Shown here: one piece after another, positions 9,501-18,630 of the stretch
Layout of the letters: each line of letters opens with the position of its first letter
Numbering within the stretch: the first letter of the stretch is position 1
Origin: Methanobacteriota archaeon
Lineage (GTDB): Archaea; Thermoplasmatota; Poseidoniia; Poseidoniales; Poseidoniaceae
Reading direction: 5' to 3'
DNA length: 36,297 nt
Assembly: GCA_002726495.1 (NCBI GenBank)
Contig: PBTH01000056.1
Coordinates: 1 to 36,297, forward strand
The notes under the pieces: model-generated
Seen by the model: the letters and a program-made list of their open reading frames with translations, nothing else
Database searches by the model: none
What the model was told of the DNA's origin: nothing
Position numbers and translations under genes: made by a program

Positions 9501-12500
9501 GTGTGATAACGAGTCGATTGATTCAACCATAAGAGGGGCTGTTTGGGCCACCATATCGATCGTCAAACCTCCATCTTGTGTTGAGACATGGAGGGGGATA
9601 TCCAGTACTGCACGCATATCGCCATCAAATGAAGCTACTTTGGCTTGATTGAGAAGAACAACGGGTATGTTGAGGTCCAATGTTTGAGCGGCATACATGT
9701 GATGGAAATCAGTGATTTTCAAATCGCCTTCACCAGCAAGTAAGACGGTCACCTGGCAATGGGAAAGGTTGGCATTTGTCGCATAGGGCCGCTCAATGAC
9801 TTGATTTGGACAGGTTTGATTTGTTGTGTAGACAAAATTGGACGGTCCAGTAACGGTTGATTGAAGCGCGCCGTTAACGTAGAGGTCCACTGCGCCGGTA
9901 GTATTGGTAACCAAGATATTCATCGCAGTAACCGCGGAGGAGGCTATCGGATTGGTCGCAGGCAACACCGCGGTATAATTGAGAAGGACTGGGAGATTGT
10001 TGACGTGAAGCGATGGTGTTGGCTGCGTTGTATTCCAAAACCATGTTTGTTGGTCATAAGTCGCTGTGTGGAATTGCTGATTGAGTCCAAAGGTGGGAGA
10101 TGCTCCTTGTTCTGGCCAATTCCAAAGTTCCAACGCATTTTGGCCGAGTTCTAGGCGTGGTGCACTCGGTGCAGAAACGCAGTCCAAACGTAATGTTGCA
10201 CCTCTGAATACCTCTCCACCGCTTGCCTCGACCCGAATAGAATGAACGAGTTCTGGTAAGCCGATGTACGACATGTTGAGTTGATTGGTTCCACCGTCCG
10301 TCCCATCATAATGTGAACTAGCGAGTTGAACTCTTGTGTCAATCCAACTCAAATTATCGCCATGTGAGACAACCCTGTATCCCGAATGAGGGCAAACTGA
10401 TATGGATGGAAGGTCGATTGACAGCGTGCCATTAATTTGGAGATATCCGTTGTTTGTTCGATTGGACTGGTGTTGTGAGGCACTCAGTGATTGCAGATAT
10501 TGGGGGCCAATGTAGACCGTCGTTCCAACCGTCAAACTATGGATCAACGGTGTAATCAATACATCTTGCGTACTCATCCTTACACGAAGGTGAATGCTTG
10601 AAAACTCAAGAGGGTCAAGAGCCAAATGAATAGGGAATTGAAGACCTTGATGGCCGGCAATGGGGTCTCCTTGGACATCCAATATGTCAACAAGAATTTC
10701 GGTTTCATTCGGGATGTCAGTCCAACCATCGACCAAGCCGTAACCGTAGAGAGGATCCGGTGAAAGCGGTGGAGAGGTCCAAACGCCTTCACTTTCAAAG
10801 ACGTCAACTTCAATTCCTGCATCATCGATGTACCATCCATCCGCTTCGATGTATGTGTCTGAGAAGAAAGAAAATCGTGCTCGAACGGTCATTGCTGAAA
10901 GGTTGGAGAGGTCCTTTGTTTTCAAATCAAAACCACGAGGGGCTTTACTTCCACCACACCCGCCAGCAACGTTGGAACCATCGAGGATGCCTTGTCCGAA
11001 AAAGGGTGAGTTGGTATTTGGAGTTGAGATTTGGTCATGAAACGAGGTGGTGTCGACGGGTATAAACCACCATGAATCGCCTCCGTCTGTAGAAATAGAT
11101 ACCGCTCCTCCATCCCAATTGGCCTCAGTGCACACCCATGAACGGAAGGACAGACGGGCTGTTGCATTCTCTGGAATCACATACTCTGGACTGATGAGAT
11201 GAGTGTATATGTTGGGCTGGTAACTGGTTGTCAGATTGATTGCAGCTCCATTGAGTCCGGAATGGAAGGAACCTGGCCCATACCCCGAAGTATTTCTTGT
11301 CTGACCAATTTCCCATGCTTGAACTCCGGTGCCCTCAACGTACCACCCAGAAGGTGTTGTCAACGTTGATTCAAAGGAATCTACATCAAATGTTGGCCCG
11401 TTCATTCCGTATTGGTTGGTCCATTGCCATTCATTTGGGTCACCAGTTGATGGCGCAAGCCATCCATTGTTCCCTCCTGTTTGGCCCGCCGTTGGTTGCT
11501 GTGAGAAATTCGCAAGGGCTCGTTCCTGTTGAAGCGCAGTTCCACGGTTGCTGTAAGCTTTCATGTCGTCAATCATGATGCCTTCCCAACCCGACGCACC
11601 ATTGCCACCAAATCCGACCTGTGAACTTGTGAGCACCACGAATTCAATGAGAGCTTGGCTGGCATTTGCATGGGTTGCAACATTGGCGGGCAAGGAATAC
11701 ATTTGAGGAACCCATCGATTCGATTCGTCCATGTAGTAGGTGCCCTGCCAGTTGAATCCGTTACCTGGAAGGCCTGGGAGGCCAGAAATAAGTTGCCAAG
11801 TACTTCCATTGTCGAGGCTGAGGAAGGTTTGCATGTTGTCGTTGAAACTGCCCTCAAGGTCCCAATTTGCCCAGAACTCTAACTCAACTGGCCCGTTCAT
11901 ACCGGACACATCAACCTCCACCCTCAATCTCCCGTACGCATCTGCTGCGTAGGCGCCGGTTTGATTGCCGTGGAACCACACTCCGGGAACATCTCCGGAA
12001 TTGGAGAGGTTCATGTTGTCGAGGAACCATCCGCCACGATAGGATGTGTCTGAAGAGGTTTGGAAACACATCCTAAATTCAAAGGTTTCAGCTCCAGAAG
12101 GAATGTAGGAATCAAGTGAAAATTCGGAACTCAGCCACTGGTTTGATTGTCCAGACCATACCTGGGAAGGCGTAGTGGAAAGGCCCGATGTGTTCGTGTA
12201 GCCGCCAACAGGTGCAAGGGTTTGCCACGGGTTAAGGGTTGATGTTCGCCACTCCATCCAAGCAGCATCGGAATCCTCAAGCGCCAACCAATGGTCAAAA
12301 GACAGAGTGTAATTTGATACAAATCCTGGAATTTGAAATGACGGGGAGATGAGGCAACCGGTCATGTCTGCTTGAAGGTCGTGAGGGTGGACGGTTCCCA
12401 CTACATTTTGTCCATCAACCGCAGAACTGGGAAGGGAGTGAGTGCTGTTCGTCGTCCAACTTCCTGGTTGAGTTACGCCCCATACTTCGTGATGAAGACC

Positions 12501-12938
12501 GGTTCCCCGCCAACCGACTGCGGTTTCAACCAACGTTTCGAAATCGGTGAGGGACGCAATGGATTGTTGAGATGCAAGACTCAATTGCCCTCCACGACCG
12601 ATTCCTTGGGTTCCATTATGGGTGCCAAGCCAACCGTTACCCGACTCAATACCGAATGAATGACTTAGGTCACTGTAGGGAAGCCATTCAGGGCTGACCG
12701 ACAAATTTCCGCCAGTAAAGGTCTCATTGTAGGGTATTGAAAGTGCATTGTTCTGTGAAAGGCTAACATTGGTTGCATTACCTTGGGGTAAAAACGTTTG
12801 AACTGTCGCTGGTTTTACAGGCTCATTGAGCGGGTGAGGCACCGCCCCCGTCCACGATGTAATGAGCATCATGAACGTCATCAAGAGAGCCGAACTGCAG
12901 TTTTGCAGCGAGCGCCTTGACGGAACTTTGGACAACAC
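6564..12938 (-). CDS. Giant secreted, C-terminally anchored surface protein (2124 aa) with MAM/jelly-roll-like and CARDB-like segments
   Basis: N-terminal signal-like segment (LLMTFMMLITSWTGAVPHP), very many N-x-S/T sequons, repeated GGWFLDNM / ADGWYIDDAGI / GWEGIMIDDMKAYS motifs typical of MAM/jelly-roll modules, CARDB-like PSVGENISVFIRVANEGLLDGDLTVTL, C-terminal TM (MLSLSMLSVVLAGLVLFVSRQRW) with a basic tail. Confidence 0.85.
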   Translation of the reverse strand: MLSKVPSRRSLQNCSSALLMTFMMLITSWTGAVPHPLNEPVKPATVQTFLPQGNATNVSLSQNNALSIPYNETFTGGNLSVSPEWLPYSDLSHSFGIESGNGWLGTHNGTQGIGRGGQLSLASQQSIASLTDFETLVETAVGWRGTGLHHEVWGVTQPGSWTTNSTHSLPSSAVDGQNVVGTVHPHDLQADMTGCLISPSFQIPGFVSNYTLSFDHWLALEDSDAAWMEWRTSTLNPWQTLAPVGGYTNTSGLSTTPSQVWSGQSNQWLSSEFSLDSYIPSGAETFEFRMCFQTSSDTSYRGGWFLDNMNLSNSGDVPGVWFHGNQTGAYAADAYGRLRVEVDVSGMNGPVELEFWANWDLEGSFNDNMQTFLSLDNGSTWQLISGLPGLPGNGFNWQGTYYMDESNRWVPQMYSLPANVATHANASQALIEFVVLTSSQVGFGGNGASGWEGIMIDDMKAYSNRGTALQQERALANFSQQPTAGQTGGNNGWLAPSTGDPNEWQWTNQYGMNGPTFDVDSFESTLTTPSGWYVEGTGVQAWEIGQTRNTSGYGPGSFHSGLNGAAINLTTSYQPNIYTHLISPEYVIPENATARLSFRSWVCTEANWDGGAVSISTDGGDSWWFIPVDTTSFHDQISTPNTNSPFFGQGILDGSNVAGGCGGSKAPRGFDLKTKDLSNLSAMTVRARFSFFSDTYIEADGWYIDDAGIEVDVFESEGVWTSPPLSPDPLYGYGLVDGWTDIPNETEILVDILDVQGDPIAGHQGLQFPIHLALDPLEFSSIHLRVRMSTQDVLITPLIHSLTVGTTVYIGPQYLQSLSASQHQSNRTNNGYLQINGTLSIDLPSISVCPHSGYRVVSHGDNLSWIDTRVQLASSHYDGTDGGTNQLNMSYIGLPELVHSIRVEASGGEVFRGATLRLDCVSAPSAPRLELGQNALELWNWPEQGASPTFGLNQQFHTATYDQQTWFWNTTQPTPSLHVNNLPVLLNYTAVLPATNPIASSAVTAMNILVTNTTGAVDLYVNGALQSTVTGPSNFVYTTNQTCPNQVIERPYATNANLSHCQVTVLLAGEGDLKITDFHHMYAAQTLDLNIPVVLLNQAKVASFDGDMRAVLDIPLHVSTQDGGLTIDMVAQTAPLMVESIDSLSHTRWLPGESITIVSHHQRANPLNVLEDAPDFASVDLFLSPTARVEDAFLHVRVDRLATTPRFLHLSGFGLAPIDGTNSSVVCDLNSCTVTWSLTSTWLLDDVDDLHVLAYGKDSDGLETGPVISVRKTNFNEIENDMEIIDFQVTDDLSRRLDDWTNPLWPFHLSDNRSMIAEGRVRMEGIANQWIEDGEAEIQINLHTVPPRNTSGGPDEWLGPVVNWSQQWSVEVGLDGRFSLPLISPDLSENLPSNTWLEVEPIISRTGPLGAATSTSEDRTVILTPVRFLFDTMSPTVTSLTILDSGREVPADGHIWTSGQDVPLRLNLIDAEGVSSSLSVWTWMEARDDTNGNGEIEQSEYKQENISMNIGRTELEVDLPLLTWSDAVGLNSDTGRVSVVLESEDLGGNSLEGGGDFGADGDLATFIVQRRFDTIISSDNIWMDIENGTLFAGKNHTFEFEISDANGLDSLENIQFALLGRDRPADCNINYEPRFAVIGYDMTCFMSEPTVSITQRPLAQVFFVQFHFRLDWNATFEFASGGWIPSLKVIDEGNDLGLGLSKINRLEWTPSNAVELRWLNITDMTQPIGSHNETTHWFHRNDRVHHEVGAFHLGTEYLTEYLPIQGQLTWELTDGERQEFGNITHSNEGIFVFDVVLNENTMYRDHGQFNVNVQGFEGYNISSLNYIVIVDDLSPQLTLAPGSLQGIASDALEEIPLTVMISDDTNMPAGPIVLHHVFYRMGEEVEGTRGQIDVPLNITLNTKFIYEATLNLKPTNIELQRSDLLVVWFEGADRSGRPLVGLGTESDPFTVGITWVAFEPAFTGISALPFRPSVGENISVFIRVANEGLLDGDLTVTLRDDEGTLLQTESLYLTSGEWSNYVWEVEAWKTGRLGLTVEIENVTPRIPVPLADIQEATGDRADGEMGMLSLSMLSVVLAGLVLFVSRQRWSEREEDYQRAKIRRIVFSSRPPPRPLELLDISREE

Positions 12939-13065
12939 GTTCTTCCACCTTACATTATGTGGTGAGGTCGTTGGATATGAAGGGGTGTCTTGAACGCATC
13001 ACCTGCGACCGGTCAATCATTGAAGAGAAGAGGGTTCAAATCCAGTCACCTGTACGACCTAACTG

Positions 13066-14070
13066 ATGTCCTCAATTCGTGATCTCGATAGCGCACAAGC
13101 GCGGGAGATTGAGGAACAATTGTTCACGACACATCGGCAGCAATTACCAAGACATATGCCGGTCCCACTGCCCCGTCAAGATTTTTGGGAAATGATCCGA
13201 AGATTGCTTTCCAGTCTTGATTTGGACATCCAAGAAATGATGAGAAAGGGCGCAACAGATATGCGGTTACAAAATCTGCAAAAGCGTCAAACAAATATTC
13301 GCAGGATCGCATCAGAACTCGCTCGCAAACGAATGGTCGCCATGATGCAACATGCAGCAAGCCAGTCCCTTCGCGGAGCGGTGAACCCAGGGATGAATCA
13401 AGAACTCCCTGCTATTGATTGGCAGCGTCATGACCCTGCTGAAAAGGCATTTTATCATGCGCTTATACTCAACGTTGACCGGTTCAAAAAGGAAATCGAC
13501 TGGCAAGGTATGCAACAAGGCATTGTTGGTGAAGTTCTTCGTAGCCCGATGACTCATGCTCCAGGAACAATGCAACTTGATGCTTTTCTAGGCGAAGGTA
13601 CGGGCGGACTTACCTCACAACCACCCCCCGATTTGGCGTTTGAAGATGTGCTCCCTCCTCTTGGGGAGCCAGAGCCCGATGAAGAAGATAGATTGCTTGC
13701 CGAAGTTGAGTGGGCTGATGAAGAAGCATACCTGCTTGCCGAAACCATGGAAGCAGAACCCGTCGCTCAGCCAACACAAACTCAAGAAAAAGGCAAGCAT
13801 GCAGCCGCGATGGAATTGGCCCCCTCAAGTGCACCGATCGCTGTCATTGACGAGCCGCCTGCAATGGATGAAGTCAAAACGAGCGAGGCCCAATCTGAAG
13901 ACGATGAGAACGAACTTGTACGTCTAAGAATCCTTGAGTCTCTTCCCGAGCCTATCGTTGATGAAAACGGTGAGGAGTTGTCTTTAGAGGCTGGCGACAT
14001 CCATTTCTTAGATACTGCAACAGCAACGTGGTTAACAGATGCTGGAGTTGCAGAAAAAGCTGAACTCTAA
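13066..14070 (+). CDS. GINS complex subunit (archaeal Gins51-like)
   Basis: N-terminal helical A-domain-like region (LPRQDFWEMIRRLLSSLDLDIQ...RLQNLQKRQTNIRRIASELARKRMVAMM) and C-terminal B-domain-like VRLRILESLPEPIVDENGEELSLEAGDIHFLDTATATWLTDAGVAE. Confidence 0.75.
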   Translation: MSSIRDLDSAQAREIEEQLFTTHRQQLPRHMPVPLPRQDFWEMIRRLLSSLDLDIQEMMRKGATDMRLQNLQKRQTNIRRIASELARKRMVAMMQHAASQSLRGAVNPGMNQELPAIDWQRHDPAEKAFYHALILNVDRFKKEIDWQGMQQGIVGEVLRSPMTHAPGTMQLDAFLGEGTGGLTSQPPPDLAFEDVLPPLGEPEPDEEDRLLAEVEWADEEAYLLAETMEAEPVAQPTQTQEKGKHAAAMELAPSSAPIAVIDEPPAMDEVKTSEAQSEDDENELVRLRILESLPEPIVDENGEELSLEAGDIHFLDTATATWLTDAGVAEKAEL

Positions 14071-14131
14071 AGAAACAAAATGTACAACTGAACCTAATGG
14101 GGTTCACATTCACTCTTGAAGAGTTGTTGTC

Positions 14132-14461
14132 TCAGTTGACCGAGCGCATCGATATTTCAATGCTAACTGTATCAGGGATTGGAATCTTGGTGACCAAGCG
14201 AAGAGCGTTTTCATCTTTCCCAGTGGAAATGTCCATTTCAAGCAGGCGCTTGTGAACACGAAGTTCCCAGTGGTCGTATGTTTCACTGCCTTCGCCATCA
14301 GGTGCCTTGCGAACAGGGACTACAAGGTGGCGTGTTGGTAGAGGAATGGGTCCACGTAGAGTGATTCCTCCGTTGTCACAGATGGCTTTGATTTGGCCCG
14401 CAACTGAATCAATATCTTTGTGATTTTCACCAGTCAATTTGATTACTGTAACTGCGGCCAT
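14132..14461 (-). CDS. rpsJ: 30S ribosomal protein uS10 (S10)
   Basis: MAAVTVIKLTGENHKDIDSVAGQIKAICDNGGITLRGPIPLPTRHLVVPVRKAPDG...HWELRVHKRLLEMD: archaeal S10 signature; located directly downstream of EF-1alpha, a common archaeal arrangement. Confidence 0.95.
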   Translation of the reverse strand: MAAVTVIKLTGENHKDIDSVAGQIKAICDNGGITLRGPIPLPTRHLVVPVRKAPDGEGSETYDHWELRVHKRLLEMDISTGKDENALRLVTKIPIPDTVSIEISMRSVN

Positions 14462-14503
14462 ACTCTCCCCTCCTTGAATCAACGGTCATTGCTTGAGCAA
14501 TGC

Positions 14504-15793
14504 TCACTTCTTGTCGATCTTTAGACAGACACCAGCGGCGACGGTCTTACCCATGTCACGGATAGCAAAGCGGGAAAGTTCAGGGAACGTGTCCATTTGC
14601 TCGATAGCCATTGGCTTGGTTGGCTGGAAGCGAATCAAACATCCGTCACCAGTCTTGAGGAAGGAAGGGTTAGCTTCCTTTTTGCCCTTGACGGTCTTCT
14701 CTAGAAGGTCCATGAACTTAACAGCAACTTGTGCGGTGTGTGCGTGGAACACTGGTGTGTATCCAACGGAAACAGCCTTTGGGATGTCCATAAGTTGAAT
14801 TTGACCGACGAAGGTCTCATCGTGGCGGACAAAGGTTGGTTCGCTGTCTGAGTATCCTGCAACGTCTCCACGGCGGATGTCAGTTGAGGCAAGTCCACGG
14901 ACGTTGAATCCGACGTTGTCGCCAGGTTCTGCCTTGTCGACCATGGTGTGGTGCATCTCAATGGACTTCACTTCACCGGACTTTTGGGACGGGTTGAATA
15001 CAACGTTCTTTCCAACGTTGAGGACACCGGTCTCAATCTTTCCGACAGGCACAGTTCCGATACCAGAAATCTTGTAGACATCCTGAATAGGCAAGCGAAG
15101 AGGCTTGTCGGATGGCTTGTGCGGCATTGGAGTTGCGTTAATGGCTTCAAACAATGTTGGTCCGTTGTACCATGAGCACTTGTCGGACTTGTCGTAAACG
15201 TTGTCGCCGTTGAGAGATGATGCTGGGATCATTGGAACATCGTCAGGCTTGAATCCAGCCACCTTGAGAAGTTGTGAAACTTCTTCACAGGCCTTCTTGT
15301 ACTTGTCTTCGCTCCAATCAACACCGGAAATATCCATCTTGTTGACGTGGACGATAAGTCCCTTAACTCCGAGAACTCTTGCAAGGAAAGCGTGTTCCTT
15401 GGTTTGGGCGTTAACACCATCGTTAGCTGCACAGAGAAGAACTGCGGTGTCCGCTTGGGAAGCACCGGTGATCATGTTCTTGACGAAGTCACGGTGACCT
15501 GGTGCATCGATGATGGTCCAGTAAAAGTCAGGAGTGAAGAATTCCTTGTGAGCAACGTCAATGGTAATTCCACGCTCTCGCTCTTCCTTGAGCCCGTCCA
15601 TGACGTACGCAAGACCGAATCCGGCCTTACCGGCTTCAGCAGCGAGTTTTTCGTTCTTTTCAATAACGTGACCTTCAATATGGCCTGAGTCGAGGAGGAG
15701 ACGTCCAACGGTTGTGGACTTTCCGTGGTCGACGTGACCAATAAATACGATATTACGGTGTGGCTTGCTTCTGTCTTCCCATTGTGACGGCAT
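14504..15793 (-). CDS. tuf: Translation elongation factor EF-1alpha
   Basis: G1 GHVDHGKST, RERGITID, DAPGHRDFVKNMITGASQAD, NKMD motifs; full-length 429 aa. Confidence 0.98.
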   Translation of the reverse strand: MPSQWEDRSKPHRNIVFIGHVDHGKSTTVGRLLLDSGHIEGHVIEKNEKLAAEAGKAGFGLAYVMDGLKEERERGITIDVAHKEFFTPDFYWTIIDAPGHRDFVKNMITGASQADTAVLLCAANDGVNAQTKEHAFLARVLGVKGLIVHVNKMDISGVDWSEDKYKKACEEVSQLLKVAGFKPDDVPMIPASSLNGDNVYDKSDKCSWYNGPTLFEAINATPMPHKPSDKPLRLPIQDVYKISGIGTVPVGKIETGVLNVGKNVVFNPSQKSGEVKSIEMHHTMVDKAEPGDNVGFNVRGLASTDIRRGDVAGYSDSEPTFVRHDETFVGQIQLMDIPKAVSVGYTPVFHAHTAQVAVKFMDLLEKTVKGKKEANPSFLKTGDGCLIRFQPTKPMAIEQMDTFPELSRFAIRDMGKTVAAGVCLKIDKK

Positions 15794-15901
15794 GGTAATT
15801 GCTCCTTAGCAAGCCTTCCGAAAAGCAACCCCTATATGAAAACCGCGACGCGTTCGATTTTCATTATTTGGTTCCTCAATGCCTAAAAAGGCAATCCTGC
15901 A

Positions 15902-17353
15902 TCACTCTGAACCAAGAATTTCACCGTTATCATCAATACGATACAATCGAAGTGTACTCGTGGCTCCGCGCATGGCAAGTGGACTTCCAGAAATGCTGAC
16001 AACACGCTCGCCCGGTCCAATTCGGCCCTGCATAACCAGCAATCGCACGGCCTCTTTCATGGTCTGAGAACCGCGTTCATGTTCCTTGGCAAGGACTGCG
16101 TCAACGCCCGGTAAAAGGCACGTACGCCGCAGTGCTCGCAATCGGTCGCTTACTGCAGTTACAGGAATATCGGGGCGGTATCCGGATACCAGCCTTGGCG
16201 CATTACCATGTTCTGTCGCCACAACAATACGAGTGGCTCCTGCTTCTTTGGCAAGTTCAACCCCAGCATGTGCCACGGCTCTGGTGGAGCGGAATCTCGC
16301 AAGAGCATTTGGCCTTTGGTCGTGAGAAGCAAGTCCTTGTTCGGTAGCATATGCAATTTTAGCCATGGTTTTCACTGTTTCAAGCGGGTATTGACCCGAT
16401 GCAGTTTCTCCAGACAACATGACTCCTGTTGCCCCGTGACGAATCGCTGTGGAGACGTCGCTGACCTCTGCACGCGTTGGGCGCGGTTGAAGGGTCATGG
16501 ACTCCAACATCTGAGTGGCGACGATGACGGGCATGCCTCGTTCAAGGGCTTTGTCAATAATTTCTTGCTGTGCCATGGGCACGTCTTCCAGAGGGATCTC
16601 AACCCCTAAGTCGCCTCTTGCAACCATTACAGCATCTGCGACATCAAGGATTGATTCAAGATTCCTCAGCGCCGCAGGATGTTCTATTTTAGCAACGATG
16701 GGGACATGCATTGACGCTGCTTTAACCGCAGCCTTGGCCGGAAGCAAATCCTCCGCAGTTCTGACATAACTCACCGCAATGTAGTCCGCGCCTTGTTCCA
16801 GAGCATGCGCCATTGCTCTCTCATCTTTTGGACCAATGGCTGGAAGTTCGACCAAGGTGCCAGGAACATTTACTCCCTTACGGCTGCTCACCGGTCCGCC
16901 GTCCTCTACACGGCATGTTACCGTGGAGTTCGGAGTCCCCGGAGTTTGGACAACGACCATGCGAATGAGGCCATCAGCAACCAAAATCGGGTCGTTGGGC
17001 TTGAGTTCTGCCGAAAGGCCACCGTACTGAACAGGTAGCGAACTTCCATCGGTGAATTCCATTTCGTTCAAACCGCATACCAATTCAACGGTTGAACCGG
17101 CTTTGAGCATCACCACGCCGGGAAACGTGCCTAAGCGCAGTTTTGGCCCGGGTAAATCTGCAAGAATGCAGGTTGGGCGGCCGATTTCGTCCTCAATCGA
17201 GCGAATCCGTTGATAGAGTTCAGTTTTGGTTTCGGGCTCACCGTGAGAATAATTGAGGCGGCATACATCAACTCCCGACTCCAAAAGTTGAGTTAGAAGG
17301 GTTCTCTCTTCGCTTGCAGGACCGATGGTGGCGATGATTCGTGTGCGACGCAT
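15902..17353 (-). CDS. pyk: Pyruvate kinase
   Basis: MRRTRIIATIGPASE, CRLNYSHG, VAKIEHPAALRNLESILDVADAVMVARGDLGVEIP, MLESM...PTRAEVSDVSTAIRHGATGVMLSGETA. Start set at MRRTRI; the longer ORF start (17443) would overlap the next gene. Confidence 0.97.
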   Translation of the reverse strand: MRRTRIIATIGPASEERTLLTQLLESGVDVCRLNYSHGEPETKTELYQRIRSIEDEIGRPTCILADLPGPKLRLGTFPGVVMLKAGSTVELVCGLNEMEFTDGSSLPVQYGGLSAELKPNDPILVADGLIRMVVVQTPGTPNSTVTCRVEDGGPVSSRKGVNVPGTLVELPAIGPKDERAMAHALEQGADYIAVSYVRTAEDLLPAKAAVKAASMHVPIVAKIEHPAALRNLESILDVADAVMVARGDLGVEIPLEDVPMAQQEIIDKALERGMPVIVATQMLESMTLQPRPTRAEVSDVSTAIRHGATGVMLSGETASGQYPLETVKTMAKIAYATEQGLASHDQRPNALARFRSTRAVAHAGVELAKEAGATRIVVATEHGNAPRLVSGYRPDIPVTAVSDRLRALRRTCLLPGVDAVLAKEHERGSQTMKEAVRLLVMQGRIGPGERVVSISGSPLAMRGATSTLRLYRIDDNGEILGSE

Positions 17354-17375
17354 GGACAACAACTCGTTTGAATTC

Positions 17376-18578
17376 TCACTTGTAGAAAAGACGAATGACA
17401 AACTGATCGATTTGAACATCATTGGCCTTGGCATTATGAACACTCAATGTCCACTCACCGTCTCCGTAAGGCGGGCCGTCATCTTCATTGTCCGGGTTGA
17501 ACATATAGGAACTGATGGGGAGATGGATGCAATCTTGTTCACCGTCGCAATCTCCATCGTCTCTGGAGTCTGCGTTTGTTGAGCTCGTATTACTTGCCTC
17601 TTCATCCTCTGCATTGTAGGCATAAATTTCGACTTGGTTTCGTCCTTCGCCAACCACCCAATCATCATCTTCCTTGGGATATTCAAGTTCTGACACGAGT
17701 TTGCGAATGGTGTTTCCACTCTCCTTGTCAAAGACAATCGAGACATCAAAATCAATCTCAACGGGCTGTCCGTTATTTGAGGTGTTTCCACCGATTAAAA
17801 AATCCATCCAATAACCTGCATAATTAACGAAGACATCGATGGTTGTACTGTCCGTCATGCCGACGTCGTTAACGACGGTCAAACCAACTTCGTATTCACC
17901 TGGTGCAACGTTTTTCCATTCCACCGACTCACCTGAAAGATCATCGTCGTTTTCGCTGTTGCCATCGTTGTCTTTGTCTTCGTTAAGGTCCAAATCCCAA
18001 TGCCATTCAGTAATGTATTGTGAAGGGTCGCCTGATTCCGATGAAGAGCCGTCAAGAGAAACGGTTGCAGTCTCCGAGATAGAACGATCCGTGTTGCTTT
18101 TTTCACGAGCACAAATCCAGAGAATAATGTCTTGTTGTTCATCGATGGAGTTGTCTTCACAGTCTTCGGAATCGTCGTATTGCTCAATGTTTGCGTTGGG
18201 TTCTACTGCTCCGGCTTCGGCGACGGTAACCGTGCGGACTTGTTCAGAAGTTCTTGAGCCATCTGAAACTTCAAGAGAAACATCGTAAGAACCCGCCTCG
18301 CCGTAAGAATACGTCGCGACGCGCCCTGTTGCATCGATATCGCTGCTGCCCACCTTGTCAAAATTCCACCGATAGGTGAGCGAACCATCGCTTGGAGTAG
18401 AGCTTGCCCCATCAAAGGTTAGTGTGTCTCCAACTTTTACGTTTGAGGTTTTTGAGACAGTAAATACAGCCAACACTTCATCATTTGAGGAAGAATCTTC
18501 GCTTTCAAAGATACAACCTGACAACACCGAACACAGCATCAACATTGAAAGTAAGAGGGGCTTGAACATTCTTCCCAT
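17376..18578 (-). CDS. Secreted lipoprotein with PKD-like domains and C-terminal P-domain-like segment
   Basis: Lipobox-like MLMLCSVLSGCIFES; PKD-like FDGASSTPSDGSLTYRWNFD...YSYGEAGSYDVSLEVSDG and ITEWHWDLDLNEDKDNDG...APGEYEVGLTVVND; C-terminal GDGEWTLSVHNAKANDVQIDQFVIRLFYK. Start at 18578 avoids overlap with polB. Confidence 0.8.
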   Translation of the reverse strand: MGRMFKPLLLSMLMLCSVLSGCIFESEDSSSNDEVLAVFTVSKTSNVKVGDTLTFDGASSTPSDGSLTYRWNFDKVGSSDIDATGRVATYSYGEAGSYDVSLEVSDGSRTSEQVRTVTVAEAGAVEPNANIEQYDDSEDCEDNSIDEQQDIILWICAREKSNTDRSISETATVSLDGSSSESGDPSQYITEWHWDLDLNEDKDNDGNSENDDDLSGESVEWKNVAPGEYEVGLTVVNDVGMTDSTTIDVFVNYAGYWMDFLIGGNTSNNGQPVEIDFDVSIVFDKESGNTIRKLVSELEYPKEDDDWVVGEGRNQVEIYAYNAEDEEASNTSSTNADSRDDGDCDGEQDCIHLPISSYMFNPDNEDDGPPYGDGEWTLSVHNAKANDVQIDQFVIRLFYK

Positions 18579-18630
18579 GAAGGTTGGTGGTGGCCCGTTC
18601 ATGAAAAGGGCTTCCATAAAATGAACCGGC

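Noticed and set aside
12966-13059. Possible tRNA on the + strand (gggttcaaatcc T-loop-like string; ggtcgt...acgacc ends could pair)
   Set aside because: The flanking T-stem (gaggg/ccagt) does not pair, the T-arm is not adjacent to the putative acceptor strand, and no D-arm or anticodon arm is evident. Kept only as a low-interest finding about the direct repeat.
17839-18288. 149-aa Ser-rich + strand ORF opposite the PKD lipoprotein
   Set aside because: Antisense shadow of an Asp/Glu/Ser-rich coding sequence; no independent start context or domain.
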